Shown in pieces: positions 13,301 through 28,300 of a stretch of DNA of 64,000 bases (position 1 is the stretch's first letter; the number at the start of each line of letters is the position of its first letter). Origin of the DNA: Agrypnia vestita (Eukaryota > Arthropoda > Insecta > Trichoptera > Phryganeidae); contig JADDOH010002070.1 in the NCBI GenBank assembly GCA_016648135.1, forward strand, positions 186,001 through 250,000, in the 5' to 3' direction. The notes beneath the pieces were generated by a model. That model saw nothing but the letters and a program-made list of their open reading frames with translations, did not search any database and was not told where the DNA came from. Position numbers and translations under genes: made by a program.

Positions 13301-16300
13301 ATATAAAAGCAAAGGCAGCAATATCCATAAAATGTTTTGAATGCAGTCACCGAGGATTACTAATTTAGAATGTACTGAATAGGCATGATGACAGATTTTG
13401 AAATAACTTTCTATAATGTAGGTACACGTCACAGTTTTTACGCAAATAATTGCATTTTTATCTAACTATTTTTCATTTTGTGCAGAAACGCCCGCAGCTG
13501 TCATGGCGTCTACGTGACGTCAAACCGAAGTAAACATTGCATTATGTTTATGACAACAGTTCAAAGACACAGTGATGGTTACTTAGTCGTGACATCCTTC
13601 GCTCTGACCAGTGTTTCAGTCAAAATGGCCGAACTCAGAATTTTATACTTTTATTTTCTTCAAAATCTTATTAATCTTAATGTGTATATTAAAACTGGAT
13701 CATTTTTTAGAATTCTTTCAAAATATTATCTTCTCTAAAATCACTTATTCTTTCATACTTTACTACTGCCACCATGCCTATTATAAATTTTATTTTCCAA
13801 AACCATGATTCCTACAAAATTTATAGGCTATATTTCTTATAAAATCTCGAATTCAGCGCATTCTAAATTAATAATTCTCGATGATTGCATTAAATTTTTT
13901 TTAGATATTGCTGTCTTGGCTTTTATACCCCACGTGTTCTAAATAAGTTTCTTTCATATATTCGAATGGGCTATGCTAGAGACATCTATGGTCCCTCCCA
14001 TACATAGATTTCGCAGCTGGTATTGATTACCTATATTTATTTTTATTTTCATTTAGAGGTATAAAAAGGGAAATTTGAACATGGTTTCCTAATAAATAAA
14101 AAGTACGTACTCTGCTTGTGGAAAGAAATATATCTGGATCCCCTTTCCAAGCTACGGCAGTTGTGACGTCCTTGTGTTCGTTGAATGTCGCAAATGGTAT
14201 GTACGGTCTTCTGATATCCCACACGTTAATACTGGAATCCAATACGAGGGCGCAACTTGCTATATGATATCTGAAACAAAAATTTAAAAAAGTTGTGAAA
14301 AACACAAGTGGTGTTTTTTAATTTTTTTAGAACATTTATACAAAGTTATATTTCGAGATCCCGCTAACCATAGCGGGTTACTAAAATACAATGACAAAAA
14401 AAATTTACATATACAAAAACCAGCACAAATAAATATACATCTAATATAACATAAAAGGAAGTACAGCAGAATCTCGTTAATTTGTAAATTCAAGGGACCC
14501 AAAAAAAAATTTCGAATTATGCGGAACACAGTTAATTTGAAAAAAAAGAAATATTTTTTTAAATCTTGTCAAATTTCAATAAAATTTCGAATTATGTGAA
14601 CTAAAATATATTGATTTATGGCGCAAGGGGTTAAAAATTATTTCGAATTACCGGGGTTTTCGAATTATCAGATTTAATCTATTAAGTTAAAATTTTGGGA
14701 TTCGTTGGTTTGAAATTTTTTGAATTATAGCGAATTTCGAATCATTTTCGAATCAGTTTACTATTTTTCACAATAAACTCCCTGCACACTACCTTCTCCT
14801 TCACATACAAATTCAACCCAATCAAGTCAGGGAGCGTACTGTTGAATACCATTGGTATTTACATCTGCAATGTTTTCTCTCCACAGTAATTATTGCATTA
14901 TTGTATAATATATTAGGGGTACCAGACAAAAATGTCGCGACTTAAACAAGGGTCCGTTTAGTTATTAGTTGTGTTTCTTCCATCGAACTATCAACACGTT
15001 TTTTATAATGGTGGAGGGGAACAACGCCATGAGAGTGAGAACCCGATCGAACTAGAAGAAAAATCATCTTAATATTTACAAAATGAACATGTTGTACGTG
15101 TTCATTAGAGGTACATATATTATGTTCTTAAGTTCTCACAGCTGTCCAGAATCTTCTGGTTTGAGTTTTCTGGGACATTCTGCTGTGTTTTCATGACCTT
15201 TCTGGCTGATGTTTCAGATCCCATTGGGTCTAACATCAGGATTGTTGTATTGTTATGAGTAGCGGGATCCCTCGAGATTAGAATTTCCAATCCCGCGGGA
15301 TCCCGAATACTTTTGTGTTTTTTTGTTTGTTTATAGAGCTGAATAGAAGTTAACGACAATGCCTTGCATTTTTATGTCAGCAATTTTAATAAAATGTTCG
15401 TTATTAAGCATTGCATTAAAGTTTTTATAGGCGTTGTTTTTCCAAGCATCAATCAGTCAATGTAGTAGAGTAAAAACTACAAACTAGTAATGGTTTTTAT
15501 TACTATGTTAGGTTGATAAAATACAGCAAATATTATTCAAAGCTATTTTCATTATTTGAATGTAACATGAACATAAGTTTTAAGTACTCACTAAAAGCTC
15601 TAGAGACATATACAATTAAACATACAAGACATAAAAAATGCTGATCAATCCCGATAATCCCTCTTATTATAATTATTCTCGTCCGATTTTTCGGTTCGGG
15701 CCTCGAGATCTCGCGGGATCGGGATTGCATTCCCTAGTTATGAGTATTGATGATGTTGTGGTTGAGTATTGGCTTACAATACTGTGTTGAAAACAAAAGA
15801 AATTATTGTTTATATGGTGCTTTCTTTTGTTTTGTACACAAGGAAATATTTTATGGTCGGTCTGATTATTTTTCATTTTAGTTAGTACTGTATTTATGTA
15901 TATAATTTGTTTGATATTCATTACTTTTGTTTGTTTTTTATTTGTGAATTCATAATAACAAAATATGTATTAATTTATGAATCGATTAAAAAAATTGAAG
16001 GCTTTACGCCATAATGGTCCTGAAAATTTCTTATTAGAAAATAATCACTTATAAATAACTCTTCAAACAATCACCACATACTTTTTCTGTGGTCTCCACT
16101 TGACATGCCCCACAGAAGCAATGGTGTGGATTGTGTACTCCAACGACGGCTTCCCGTGAATGTCCCAGACCTGGAAGATAAGGAATAAGAAAGATTATTT
16201 TCAAATATAAATACATATGCACCTAGGTATCATATCATTCCCTATTACCTATTCCCTAGGAATACTGGAATAACGTATTCAATAAAACGTACAATACACA

Positions 16301-19300
16301 TATACAGTAAACTCCTGATTATCTGGGATGGACGGTGAAAAAATTCCCGGATAATCGATTTCACGGTTAATCATAAATATACAAAAAATCACTCACTTGT
16401 GCGCCTACTGTTTGAAAATCGCACACGTGTGTTTACGCAAAGGAAAAATGCCACCGGAATGTTGCAGGGATGTCAAATACTTTTTTGCACAATTATTTAC
16501 TTCACTAAAAAAGTCGACAAAAAAAAATGGAATCGCTCAGAGAAATAATAATTAAAAAAGGAACGTTTTGCCCTTCTCGAAGAAGTTCCACTTTAAATAT
16601 TTATTTATTTAATTCTTTCATTTAGAATTTCATCATCCAGTCCAGTTGCTCAAGGCACTCAAATGAGATTTCGCATAATTTAAACTGATCTCGTATTTAA
16701 TTTTTCTGAAGCAATAAATTCATATATTATTATTCTAATATTTTGCTCTGCACAATATTGCTGCACAATAAAATAAAAACTGTGGCATCATTGACAGTTG
16801 ACGCATTATTTTATAAAGAAGCAACAATGAGAACTGGACGTAACTACTGCGCATGGGGCACCAAAACAAACTAAATAATAAACATAAAAAAAATGTTTTG
16901 AGAGATCTCTTTTCGGACAAGACGGACAGCTGTTTTTGACTGTAAACATGTGTTTGGGCATTATGAACAATGTGGAACAATGATCCAATGATTTTTTAAA
17001 TTTGTCCCGGTTAATCCGCACCCTGCTTAATCAGATCCCGTATAATCCGGAGTCTGCTGTATAAACATTCAAGTGTTTCAACATTTTTGGATAGGTTGGT
17101 TTGGTTTACTCACAAGATAAATGAAGTATTATATTATTTTATAATTTTTCCGCACGATAGAGCTTGAGTGAGGTAAAACCATGACTGACCCAATTGTATA
17201 TAGCGTGATAGGATAGTAATCACAACAACAACGTTGCATGTAGGATGCGGTCATTCAAATATTAAAGTGTATGTAATTAACTTTTATTACGGTACACATC
17301 AGTCAGTGTCTATTCAGGCTGCAATCTCTTGTTTCACTGTTTACTGTGAATAAATTGTGTGAATTATTATATGTTCTGCCTTTTAAATTAGAGACTTTGT
17401 ATAAGCAATTTTGATTAATTGAACATCTGCCATTTTGATATCGCCGTATCTTTGTCAGGACAGAAGCAAAGTGATTCATAAAATAAAATATGCAAAAAAT
17501 CAGTTGCTAGGCAGGGCATTTTATATAGATAAAGTTGAATGTAATTTGAATAAACTAAGATGCCTCAAACATAATATTTGTTCTGTATTTTTAACCACAC
17601 ATTGAGAAAATAAAATGGCACTGAGACTCAATAAGATTACGAAGCCCTTTTTAAAATTAGCTTCTTACAGAGCCAAGTTTATTTTTTAAATTACATATTT
17701 AAGTTCATTATTAATTTTTTTTTAATGAAAAAAAAGAGATATGCGTATAGAAAATGTGTCATATTGATATTCTTACTATTTTTAAACCAAGCTAAATGCT
17801 TGTAGTCTGAAAATAGGACTAACTTGCTAGAAATAAACTAACCCAACCACTAGATTGCTACATGAGTATCTTAACCACTAAACCGACAAGATACATAATA
17901 ATAATAAAATATAAATCAGGATGTATGTACAGTTTTATTTTTCTTGATTTCTTAAATATTTATCTTACTGTGATACACACTGGACGCATTTCACACCAAT
18001 TGTACGATCAATGAAAATTGAGGTTGTTTATTACATGTCTAAACCCTTAAAAAACTATGTCGTTCAAACAAACTAAATATTATTCTCCTGCACCTAGTAA
18101 GAAAGGGAAAATGATATCTCTCCAATATAAACTTAATATTATCAAGATTTTGATAGCAGAATGAAAATTACTGAACATGAAAATTGTAAGTCACCTCAAT
18201 ATAAATTTTTCATAAAATAATCTGCGGTTTTAATAAACCACTCAGTTTTAACATTAGTCAGTCCGCCCTATACCTCCGCGGGTACAGGTTGTTTTCCTGA
18301 TGACATTGAATACGACTTCAACGAAACGTCGAGAATTGTCTCTCGGAAAAACATATGTATAAAATATCCTTAACTATTTACAGTTAAATTACAGTAAAAC
18401 CACTCGGAGTTCATTCATCCAGTTTGGGTAGCCAAGCCAAGAGTACCTGGTGGTGCTCCACCAAATGAAAACAATCAATATACACTAATGTTTTTAACTT
18501 ACATAAAATGTGGGTCACACTGGCGTAAAAAAAAGAGACACAGTGAATTTGTACATGTCATCAACTGGTGTTATTAAAAAAATTAAAGAATGTTTTATAA
18601 ACAAATAATTATAATGTATTCCAAGATTGCCTATACAGATTTAATGAATTGCATTCATCTTGAAATTATGTAAAGTAATGTAAACAATGCAAAATTATTT
18701 TACTATCGGAAAAAAGTTTGTCGCTTCCACAGCAGCAACACTAGCAGAACACATACGAACTCATCATCAGTGTGCAGATAACTAATGTAAGAAGAGTCAA
18801 CATTGGCCAAATGATGTATGAGGGTTGAAAATAATGTAGTGAAATATAATTACGCACTTATATCAAATGATCCACTATACCCCTTGATTCACGGTGCCCC
18901 GAGTTCCCCTACCATTAAATTATTAATCTTATTTTGCCTGTTTTTTATAATCCGCAAATAAATATTAGTAATCATATTTTATTCCTTGTTTATTTATATT
19001 CAATCAATATAATTATGTGCATCTGGATACATATTGGAATGCAAATGAAAAATTATTTTTTTATTGATATGGCAGTTACTTTGTGGTGCAACATGATTAT
19101 TTTAATTCAAACTCAATTGAACTTTGTAAACACATACGTTAAGTTATATAATGATAACAGTTATTGGCGAAAAATATTATATCTTGGCCGAGTTTCCAAT
19201 AAAATTACTAACAATTTCCCCGTACACATAAAACCCGCGTTTTATACTAATAACAACATCAGTAAAATCCTTCTTAATTCAAAAACCAAAAATAATTCAT

Positions 19301-22300
19301 TAGAAAAGAGTGGGATATACAAACAACAAGAAGTTTAATTAAAGAATAAAGGAACATCGCCGTCGTTTAAGGAACAACAATTTCTCAGAATTCTCCAACC
19401 ATATAATTAATACCAACCATTCTTTTCACAAACACTGATAATCAATCACAGACTAAAACTACTACATTCATAAAGGATTGATAATGCACAGTTTGGAAAG
19501 TGTCGAAATCCAAAAGAACTTGAATTCTGAGAAAAAACTAATAAACAACATCACATTCTTACAAAAGTCTCCGCTTCTCAGCATCTTCCCCTTAAAGACC
19601 ACACAAAAAAAAATCACCCTCACTGCTCCGTGACCCGTTACTCTACCAAAATATTTTCATAATTTCTGTACTTAGGTTAGTTATACACCTGATGATGAGA
19701 GGGACTGCTCCTCTCGAAACAATATTCGTGTTGAATTAACTCAACATGTGTGCATTACAAATTTAGTTTAAATTAAAATAAAAAATATTTGCTTATTTTG
19801 GCTCATAGATCCAATCCTATTCGCCACCCCTGATCTAAACGACAGATAAAAGTTCAATAATCCCGTGGGTGTGGGCAGCTCTCTCGACAGAAATAAATAA
19901 ATAGCTAATAATCCTGTTGTTGAAAAACTAAATTCAGATAATCAGCAAGCCATTTCATGTGTGTTTACGAGTGTTTGAATTCTGAGAGGGTAAAATTAGA
20001 TTATCCCATTTGTTTGCGCATCGGAATTCGAGTGGAAAATTGATTAATCAACGGTCTGTCTGTCAAAATGAAATAGATAATTTGAAAAGGTAAGTGATAT
20101 TTTATTAGTAACTATGTTGTGGTCGTAGAACCAGCACAAACGTACTCCGGGACTTTTGTTTAAATAAACAAATTAACATTTTATATATTTTAATAGATAT
20201 TTGTTTTATTTTTTACACCATACTTGTTTTTGTTCTCCTATGAATTGACCATTTTTGATTTATGACACTTTCTAGCTAATTTTAACCCGAGTGTCAGAAA
20301 ATGTAAAATTCACTTCCACAAGGCTATACTATATTTGTTTAAAAATGTGATTTCATAAGTATTTTCTCTCTTTCTATTTAAAATAATACCATATGTACGT
20401 TATATTTAGTTAGAAGTTAGTTTTTCCATTAGTTATATAAAATGAGATTATGTACCAGACAAATCTAAAATTAGTATCTATTTTAACAACGGTGTTTAAA
20501 AACTAAGATATCATATCTTGAAATTAAATTATCTTAATCATCGGATAGCAACACAAACTTAAAAATCTATTTAGACGCAAAAAACATTAAGCTTTGAAGT
20601 GAAAACAGTTTTCTTAACTCAATAAAATAATCAATTTGAAAGGAAAGAATTTTCGTACCGCACCAAAATAATTACATATTTTGATAAAAATAATAGTTTT
20701 GTGCTTCTTATGAGATTTCTAATAATTTGGTTGATGTTAGTTTAATTACAATGAATATTTTTAAAAGATATTGGTCAAAATTACTTTGAATGTATCTATA
20801 TTATAATTACTCCAAGCAATGTCGTACGTTTCTGCATTTGGATTTCTATTTGTATACAATAATTTTGCCGTGGTGCCCATTGGGTTGTGTGGCGCAGCGG
20901 ATAACGCGTCTGACTACAGATCAGAGGATTCCAGTTTCGAATCCTGGCAGAATCGAATTTTTTTTACGGTCGAGAATATTTTATTTGTTGAAATTTTAAT
21001 TAAATTTTTGGTTTTTAATAATGTTGTATAAAAGTAATCAACACTGCGAGAAGAGAATCTATATTATAATTACCCTAACCAATGTCGTTTCTGCCTCCGT
21101 ATGATGATTTCTATTTGTATACAGTAATTTTATAACGCGTCTGACTACGGATCAGAGGATTCCAGTTTCGAATCCTGGCAGAATCGAATTTTTTTTTACG
21201 GTCGAGAATATTTTATTCGTTGAAATTTTAATTACATTTTTGTTTTTTTATAATGTTGTATAAAAGTAATAAACACTGAGAGAAGAGAAGAGAGTAGGTA
21301 CCTACCTATCGAACTGTGGTTTATTCCGCTCTGACATATTAATCGGTTAGAAATACTGAATAAATACTTTGTCTTAATTATATCTAAACTACCCGTAATT
21401 AAAAATGGAAATTTGCCAGACACAATTGGCCGCGAAGCGGCTGACGTAGGCATAGGTAAACAATTGTGTTTGCTACACAGCAAATACAATTGGCCGCGCA
21501 GCGGCCATCGCTGGCCGCTGAGCGGCCATCATTGGCCGCGAAGTTGAAAAGTTGCTATGTTGAAAAGTAAGGAAATAACACAATAATTAAATTTTAGCAT
21601 CCCTTTTCAGGTAAATATATAAGAAGTCGAGATCGATCGAATAAAATATTGATTTTAGAAAAATATCTAGCCGGCCTATTAATTAATAAAAAATAAAATT
21701 CAATAAAAAATAAAATAATTAAACAGAATTGTTTTATTTTACGCAGCGTAAAATTGGGAATTCACCGAATAGTCGCACGTGACATCACAAAAAATCAAGT
21801 AAAAAGTTATAGATAATAGCTTATTAAGCCTATCTCGCGCTACGCATGTATTCAAATTTCAAATCTCTAGTCATAGTTCGTGTACACAGATCTGCACTCT
21901 ATGGTAGTGTACTTTAGAGTTGAAATGAAATTACCCGTCGAGCCGTCTATGACGTCTATAGCATCTACAAGTCGACAGCGAGAGATGAGAGAGAAATAAA
22001 CGGAGACGTTTTGTCTTGCTCTCGCTCGTTGCTTTGCATTGCGTTAATCTCGAATCGTCCACCGACCACGGTCCGCTGTCCACCGTCTACGAATTCAACT
22101 AGTCCATGCGATAAACGTAAACGGTCGACGCGTCGATGCAACGTCAACGGTTGATTTCAACTAGTCTGTCCATTCAACGCCCATCCCTACCGTTCAGTCA
22201 TAAAAGGTCCACAAAGTGGAGCAATTTTCTTCATTTTTAAAACATCGAAGGTTTGGTAATTTATTAATCAATTATATAATTTAGTTTGTGACATTTTAAT

Positions 22301-25300
22301 AAGATATTCGTATTTAATATATATGTAACTTGATGAAATAAATTTAAAATGAGATATTTCCATACAAAAATGTGATAAAAAACGTAAGAAAAGATATGAG
22401 AAAAAATTATGAAATTTGCTCACTCTGCTAGACGATCGCCTTAAACTATCACTACAGAAATTTATATGTAACAAATATTCAAAATTAATCTGCTTTAATA
22501 TAAGTCCAACAAAAGAACAAAAACTTGACAATAAATTCTTCCGGGTTTACATAATTTTATTTGATCTGTAACAAAGCGAATGAAATTTTAACATTCGATA
22601 TATCTCCGTAACTGTCGAAATTTCACCTAACGTGTGAAAAACATTTTCTATTCAATATTGAATGAAGAAAATTTCCTAGTTTTTGTTACTAGCCACGGAA
22701 CACCCTTTATAATACTATACTGTAATACTATAGCACATGATTTCTGAGCTATATTCTACTGCTAACATTTATTCAACAAAAAACTAGAAAACAAAGAAAA
22801 CAAGAATGCTAACTTAAAACTTTTGCTACTGTCCACCCACAAAAAAGTAACTTTCTCAACACAAACACAAATTGTTTGTATAATAGAAATTTAAAAAAAA
22901 ATCTGTTATACAAATAATTAAAGAAAATATTTATACAAAATTTGAAACAAACTTAAATAATTTCAAAATACCAAAATGTAACACCAAAAAATATCAGCAA
23001 AATTATATATATTTAGAAACAAATAATTTCAATAGCCTCCCTACAAATATTAAGAAGATAACTGGATCAAACAAATAAAAAAGAAGTCAAATGAACACTA
23101 CAAAAAACCACAATTATAAATTAAATAGTAATCACGTAAAAGTGTAAGTCCCTCTCCTAGCACAAGAGTTAGTCTCTTTTTGGATAGATAGAGAGATTAA
23201 AATAAAATGTAATAAACTGTAAGTTATAGTTAATAAAAAATATAAGATTGGAAAATATTTATTTTAGGAAGTAAGTATTCTAATGATAAAATTAAAATAA
23301 ATTGTAAATATAGTACAGATTAATTTATAAAAAGAAATACAGATAAAAACGAACGTGCTAAACTAAGAGTAACGGGTAGATAAGATTTTTTTGAACTTAA
23401 GAACATTAACTCGATATCATTATGGAATATGGGAAGTCAGAATTAATCTGTTATAATTTATTTAACACATTCATGGATATGACGGCTATAAATTCAAAAT
23501 TTGTTCACTCGTTTGAAAAACTGCAGTTATACAGTCGGTCATCATTGTAGTCATCGATTAAACAAGTTTTCATAGAAAAAAGACAGCTATTACAGTCTTT
23601 GTGAAATGCTTGTGAATGTACAAGTTGAAATTATGTGCCCTTAAAAAATATAACTTTATCTAAACTGCCCTTCAAAGGTTACAAATGTGTTATTACCCAA
23701 TTTATTTAAAACAATTCTGTTTATTACTTTACAAATAAATAAAAGTTATTTTAAACATGTGCAACTGAAAATATTATGAATACTAGCTGTACACCTGTTA
23801 AAAATCACGGGACATAATAATTGTTGATTTTGAAACTGAAAATTAATAAATAGAAAACCATTTGTTTATTTTTTTTAAATTGACTTTTTTTACTTAAACT
23901 TAAAACTAAATAAAATAAAAAAATGTCAATGCTTGTTCCACACGCTGATTGCGTGTCTTACTAATTAATCTAACTAATCTAATTCCAGCAAGGTATGGGT
24001 GTTACGGACCGATAGAGAGATACGAAATTATTATATTTAGATAATATTAAGTAACATATAAAAAAAGGTAATAAATCTCACTGGGTATATAAATATTACA
24101 AAATATGAATAGTTTATAAAGTAAAATATTTTGACTAAAATTCATTCAAAATAAATATAATTACCATATATTTGTTAAATTGATAAAGTGAAAGTAAGTT
24201 GATGAACCACGATCAAAAGTTAAAGAAGTGTTCAAAAATATATTCTGGATAGCAACAGCTATTAATATAAAAATTAATATTACTCACTGAATAAAGATAA
24301 ACCAAATGAACCTGATAAATGATAAAATAAATGAAGCACAAGATAGCACAAATTCAAAAGACCTCAACTGGCGGTGCACTGAGCAGTACTGAAGTCAGTC
24401 TCCACTGCTCACAACAGTGAAATCTCTAATTGTATAAACGTTATCAAGGCAAGGCAACACTTTATATACAAGCTACGGAACTTTTATATCTGCACCGGGA
24501 ACAATGAACTTGCACGGCTTTATCTGACACTAGGTGATGCACACGGGTAAAGAAGTGCAATGTGCTGGACACCTGAGATAATTAATTATTTATTTTAATT
24601 AGCTTTTATGTAATGAGAACAATGTAATTTTCCTCGTGTTTTATTGAAAAAATAAATTATATCTAAGTGGTATTTACAACACTTTAAAAATAGAAGACAA
24701 TTAACAGATTTGGGATTCATTGCCAGAAATACAAATTAGTGCTTTTATACTTAAGTACAGGGACTTGCCAATTCTATTCAATAGTAAAAGAAATTTCTAT
24801 TAGAATTTGAAGAAATATATACAAAAAAACTAAGATAACTATGCCGAAAATAATTATTTACATGGAACAGAATGCTATTAATTTATTTATTTATTCACTT
24901 TTTGTATACATATTATTACAATGGCTTGTTTAATGCTAGTTGGCAATGTTAACAACATAATTCAGTTGAACGATTGAAATATATTTCAACAGCCAACAAC
25001 ACAATTTATTTGAATAATTGAAATATATTCCCATTATAGAATATTACAGTGACAAAGCTAGTTACATGATAACGAGACGAGTAGGAGATGGACAGGGATA
25101 AGGAAGGGTTAGGTTAGGTTAGATTTAGGTTTAGGGAAAGGTAAAATTGCTTTAGTCTGCTTTTGAAGATAGTTATGGCCTGTGATGATGTGATGATTGT
25201 GCATAGTTGATTCCATAATGAGAGCAAACCCACCGCTTACCCAGAACTGTTTTACAAGCAAAAGCTCCTATATTGGTCCTGCTGTTTGCCGTCTGATTGG

Positions 25301-28300
25301 CATTTTTTTAACGCTAAAAGTAACCGTGCGACCCGGTACTGTAAAAAAAAAGGGCCGAACAGCTGCCATCCAAAATTTGCTCCATTATCCCAGTGGTTTA
25401 CTTCTTTATTTCTTTTAAATACAATAAGGTACACATTTAAATATAAAGAGAATAGAACAATTATAAAGGGAGCAAAAGCAAGATGCGTAAGTTGATTCCA
25501 CAACCTAACCGGCTGCGGCTTTGAACGAGGAGCTGAAGAATTTAGTATTATGGATAGTGAAGTACCATCAGCTGAACGGAAGGCCATGATTAGATAGAAA
25601 GTTTAATTTAGATTTCAGGTAATACTGTTGAACAGCTTCGAAAAGAAAATCTTGCGGCATATATGTGGACCTGTAAATGAGAGAGAAGCATAGAGAATCT
25701 GATACAATGACAAACTTTACGCTCTGTACAGAGAGCCAAGATTATCAATATGCCCTATACAACACATGATTCGTTATAATTCGAAATTTTTAAAATACAC
25801 AAGTCCCAAAATGTTAATTTCATATTGAGATTAACTACGATAACTCAAAAACCCAGGTAATTGAAAATTAGAAATAATTTTTAAACCCTTCCGCCATAAA
25901 TCAATACATTTTAAGTCAAATAATTGGATTTTATTAAAAAGTCTTGAAAAACTAATAATACATGCGGCTTTTTGAACGCGTGCACCTGTGTATGCTTTCT
26001 TCAGTTGGCTGCCTTGATATGCGTGGACAGTTTTAGTTTATGGCGTTTGCGCTAATTCCTCGTACCTAAATACGTTTATTTTTTTTCACATTTTTAAGTT
26101 CCTCTTTAGTTCAATTTTTTTTACAATAAATTATGCTGTTAAAATGTTTAATTTTCTTTGGAAGTAGTTATCATGAACTTATATCATTATTTCAAAGTTA
26201 TTGACTATTGTATTTCTAATAACTGCGCTGTGTTGGTTTGAGCTGAAAAGGGGGAGGAATCAAAAGTTAAAATTAAGTGAAGATTGAAGAAGTCTTCCAT
26301 AAACCCAAAGAAAACTGAACATTTTCAATTACGGCCATCCAAACGCGACGAAAAAATAATTTGATTTTTTCGCAAGTGAGAATAGTAAATATGTCAATAT
26401 ATACTTTAGCAATAGAAATGTCGCAATATTTGCATTAACATAAAAATACTGCATTTTCAAAATGATTTTATGCAAAAATACATACATTTTCACAGAATTA
26501 ACGTTTTTTTTCATGAGTTTTAGGATTTCTGATAAATTTCACAATCGCATAGCATTTTAATTTTTTTTGGTGGCTTGAATTTAAAGAAGTAAGCGGGGTT
26601 TTGCATAATTCGAAATGGTTTTTTTTTTGGGTCCCTCGAACTTCAAATTAATGAGGTTCTACTGTAATTGGAAATATGCAACAGAAGACCGAGTATCATT
26701 GAAAAATGAGGAGTCCAAGGCTCAATTTGAACTCTAACACAACCGAAGAAGAAGAATTTGAATAAATGTGTTTTAGCTACTTCTGTAATAAAGAAAAAGT
26801 AAAATTCAAAATAGTTTTTGAGGCAGTATTGTATTTTTATCAGCCCTGATTTATTCCGAGACAAACAATTTTGAGCAGATAATTTGAATAACTAGTTGGA
26901 TCAACATACGAAAGCTTTGTTTCGTTTCATTCGCTGACACTGTTTACCATAGCTGAATCATATGAATAATACAAAGATAAGAAAAATATACTATAATCAG
27001 ATAAGTACATATACACAATTACACATACATATACAAGAGAATTTCAATTTAGATTTGCATTTCATCAATCAATATATGTATAAGGTTTCATTAGATTTTT
27101 CTGTTGCTTAAATGATGTAAAAATTTCCACGTCAAAAAGATTTATTGTGTTATCTTCGATCCCCAAATAATAATAATTTCGCTGTCCGTCCGTAACTTCC
27201 TAGAATCCCATAGCTGGTCTTATTCCATTTTCAAATGAGTATAATTTCAAAACTGATATTAAATAAAATGAAAACATTGACTTAATTCTTTTTTAATAAA
27301 ATACTCTGAATTATATATGTTTAGATTTCTTTTTGCTATTTCAATATAAAATTTCAATTTGAACGAAAATTAAAATTAATAAGTGCATCCATTATTGTAT
27401 CGCATATATCATTGGTATAAATCATTAATCAAAATACATAGTTCTCGATGTAACTCCATGACTAACACTACCAGATGGCACAAATAATGATAATGATGAA
27501 ATAATTATGAAGGAGGTGTATAAAATGAGGTACAAAAAAAGTATAATTCTCTACATAACAATGTCCGTCACTAATGCTATCAGTTGGCTCGAATAATGAG
27601 ATATAAGAAGCAAAAAAACATCTATAATTAATAATTTCCATCACTAACGTTATCAAGATGCTACACTCTAGATAGTGCTGTTCTCACAGCCTTAACTGGC
27701 GGCCAAAATATATAATAAAAGTATGTAATTTTTGACAGGTTATAGCCAGTATATGCATAAAGTTTCATTAGATATCTCTATTATTTAAATGACGAAACTG
27801 GATTTCCACATCAAAAAGATTTATTGTCTTATTATCTATAATTAGTAAAGATGTATATATTCACAGCGTATCATAAAAATCCTAATTATTTTATCATGGA
27901 TAAAAGATAACACAATGCTTTAATTTCGCATGTAATATTTCTGCGTTGTTTTGCGTAATATTGAAATAAATTATAAGTATCATCTTATATATACATATAT
28001 ATATATGCAAATTACTCATAAGCCTCAAGTTCTGACCCTCACAATTGCTAATGCTCCAACATTCGAAATCTAAAATTTATAAAAAAATGAAAGTAATAAT
28101 TAAATAATTCCTTCATCCACATCATTCTACCATACAAAACAAATTGATTACACATGTTATTGTGAACATCCAATCACGCAGGTAGGTATTAGACAAAATA
28201 TTTACAACACGCAACATTGGATAACAGCATTAATTTAAAAATAGAACACAATATTCAGCCAGTCATGCTCGCACAAAAGCAATCACAAAGATTTTTGTAA

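Larger units (their letters stand above)
20800..21290. repeat. Tandem duplication (~250 bp unit) containing a tRNA-Arg-like gene
   Basis: Unit 1 (about 20800-21050) and unit 2 (about 21055-21290) share TATATTATAATTAC, TTTCTATTTGTATACA, the tRNA 3' half, TTTACGGTCGAGAATATTTT and ATAATGTTGTATAAAAGTAA. Unit 2 has lost the tRNA 5' half. Confidence 0.85.

Noticed and set aside
18720..18800. CTGATGATGAG on the minus strand as another hammerhead
   Set aside because: No stem II partner or GAAA follows at a workable distance.
21428..21544. Repeated palindromes as a CRISPR array
   Set aside because: Units are 13-15 bp with almost no spacers, in an intron of an animal gene.
25107..25121. TTAGG run as a telomere
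   Set aside because: Under three repeats, flanked by ordinary intronic repeat sequence.
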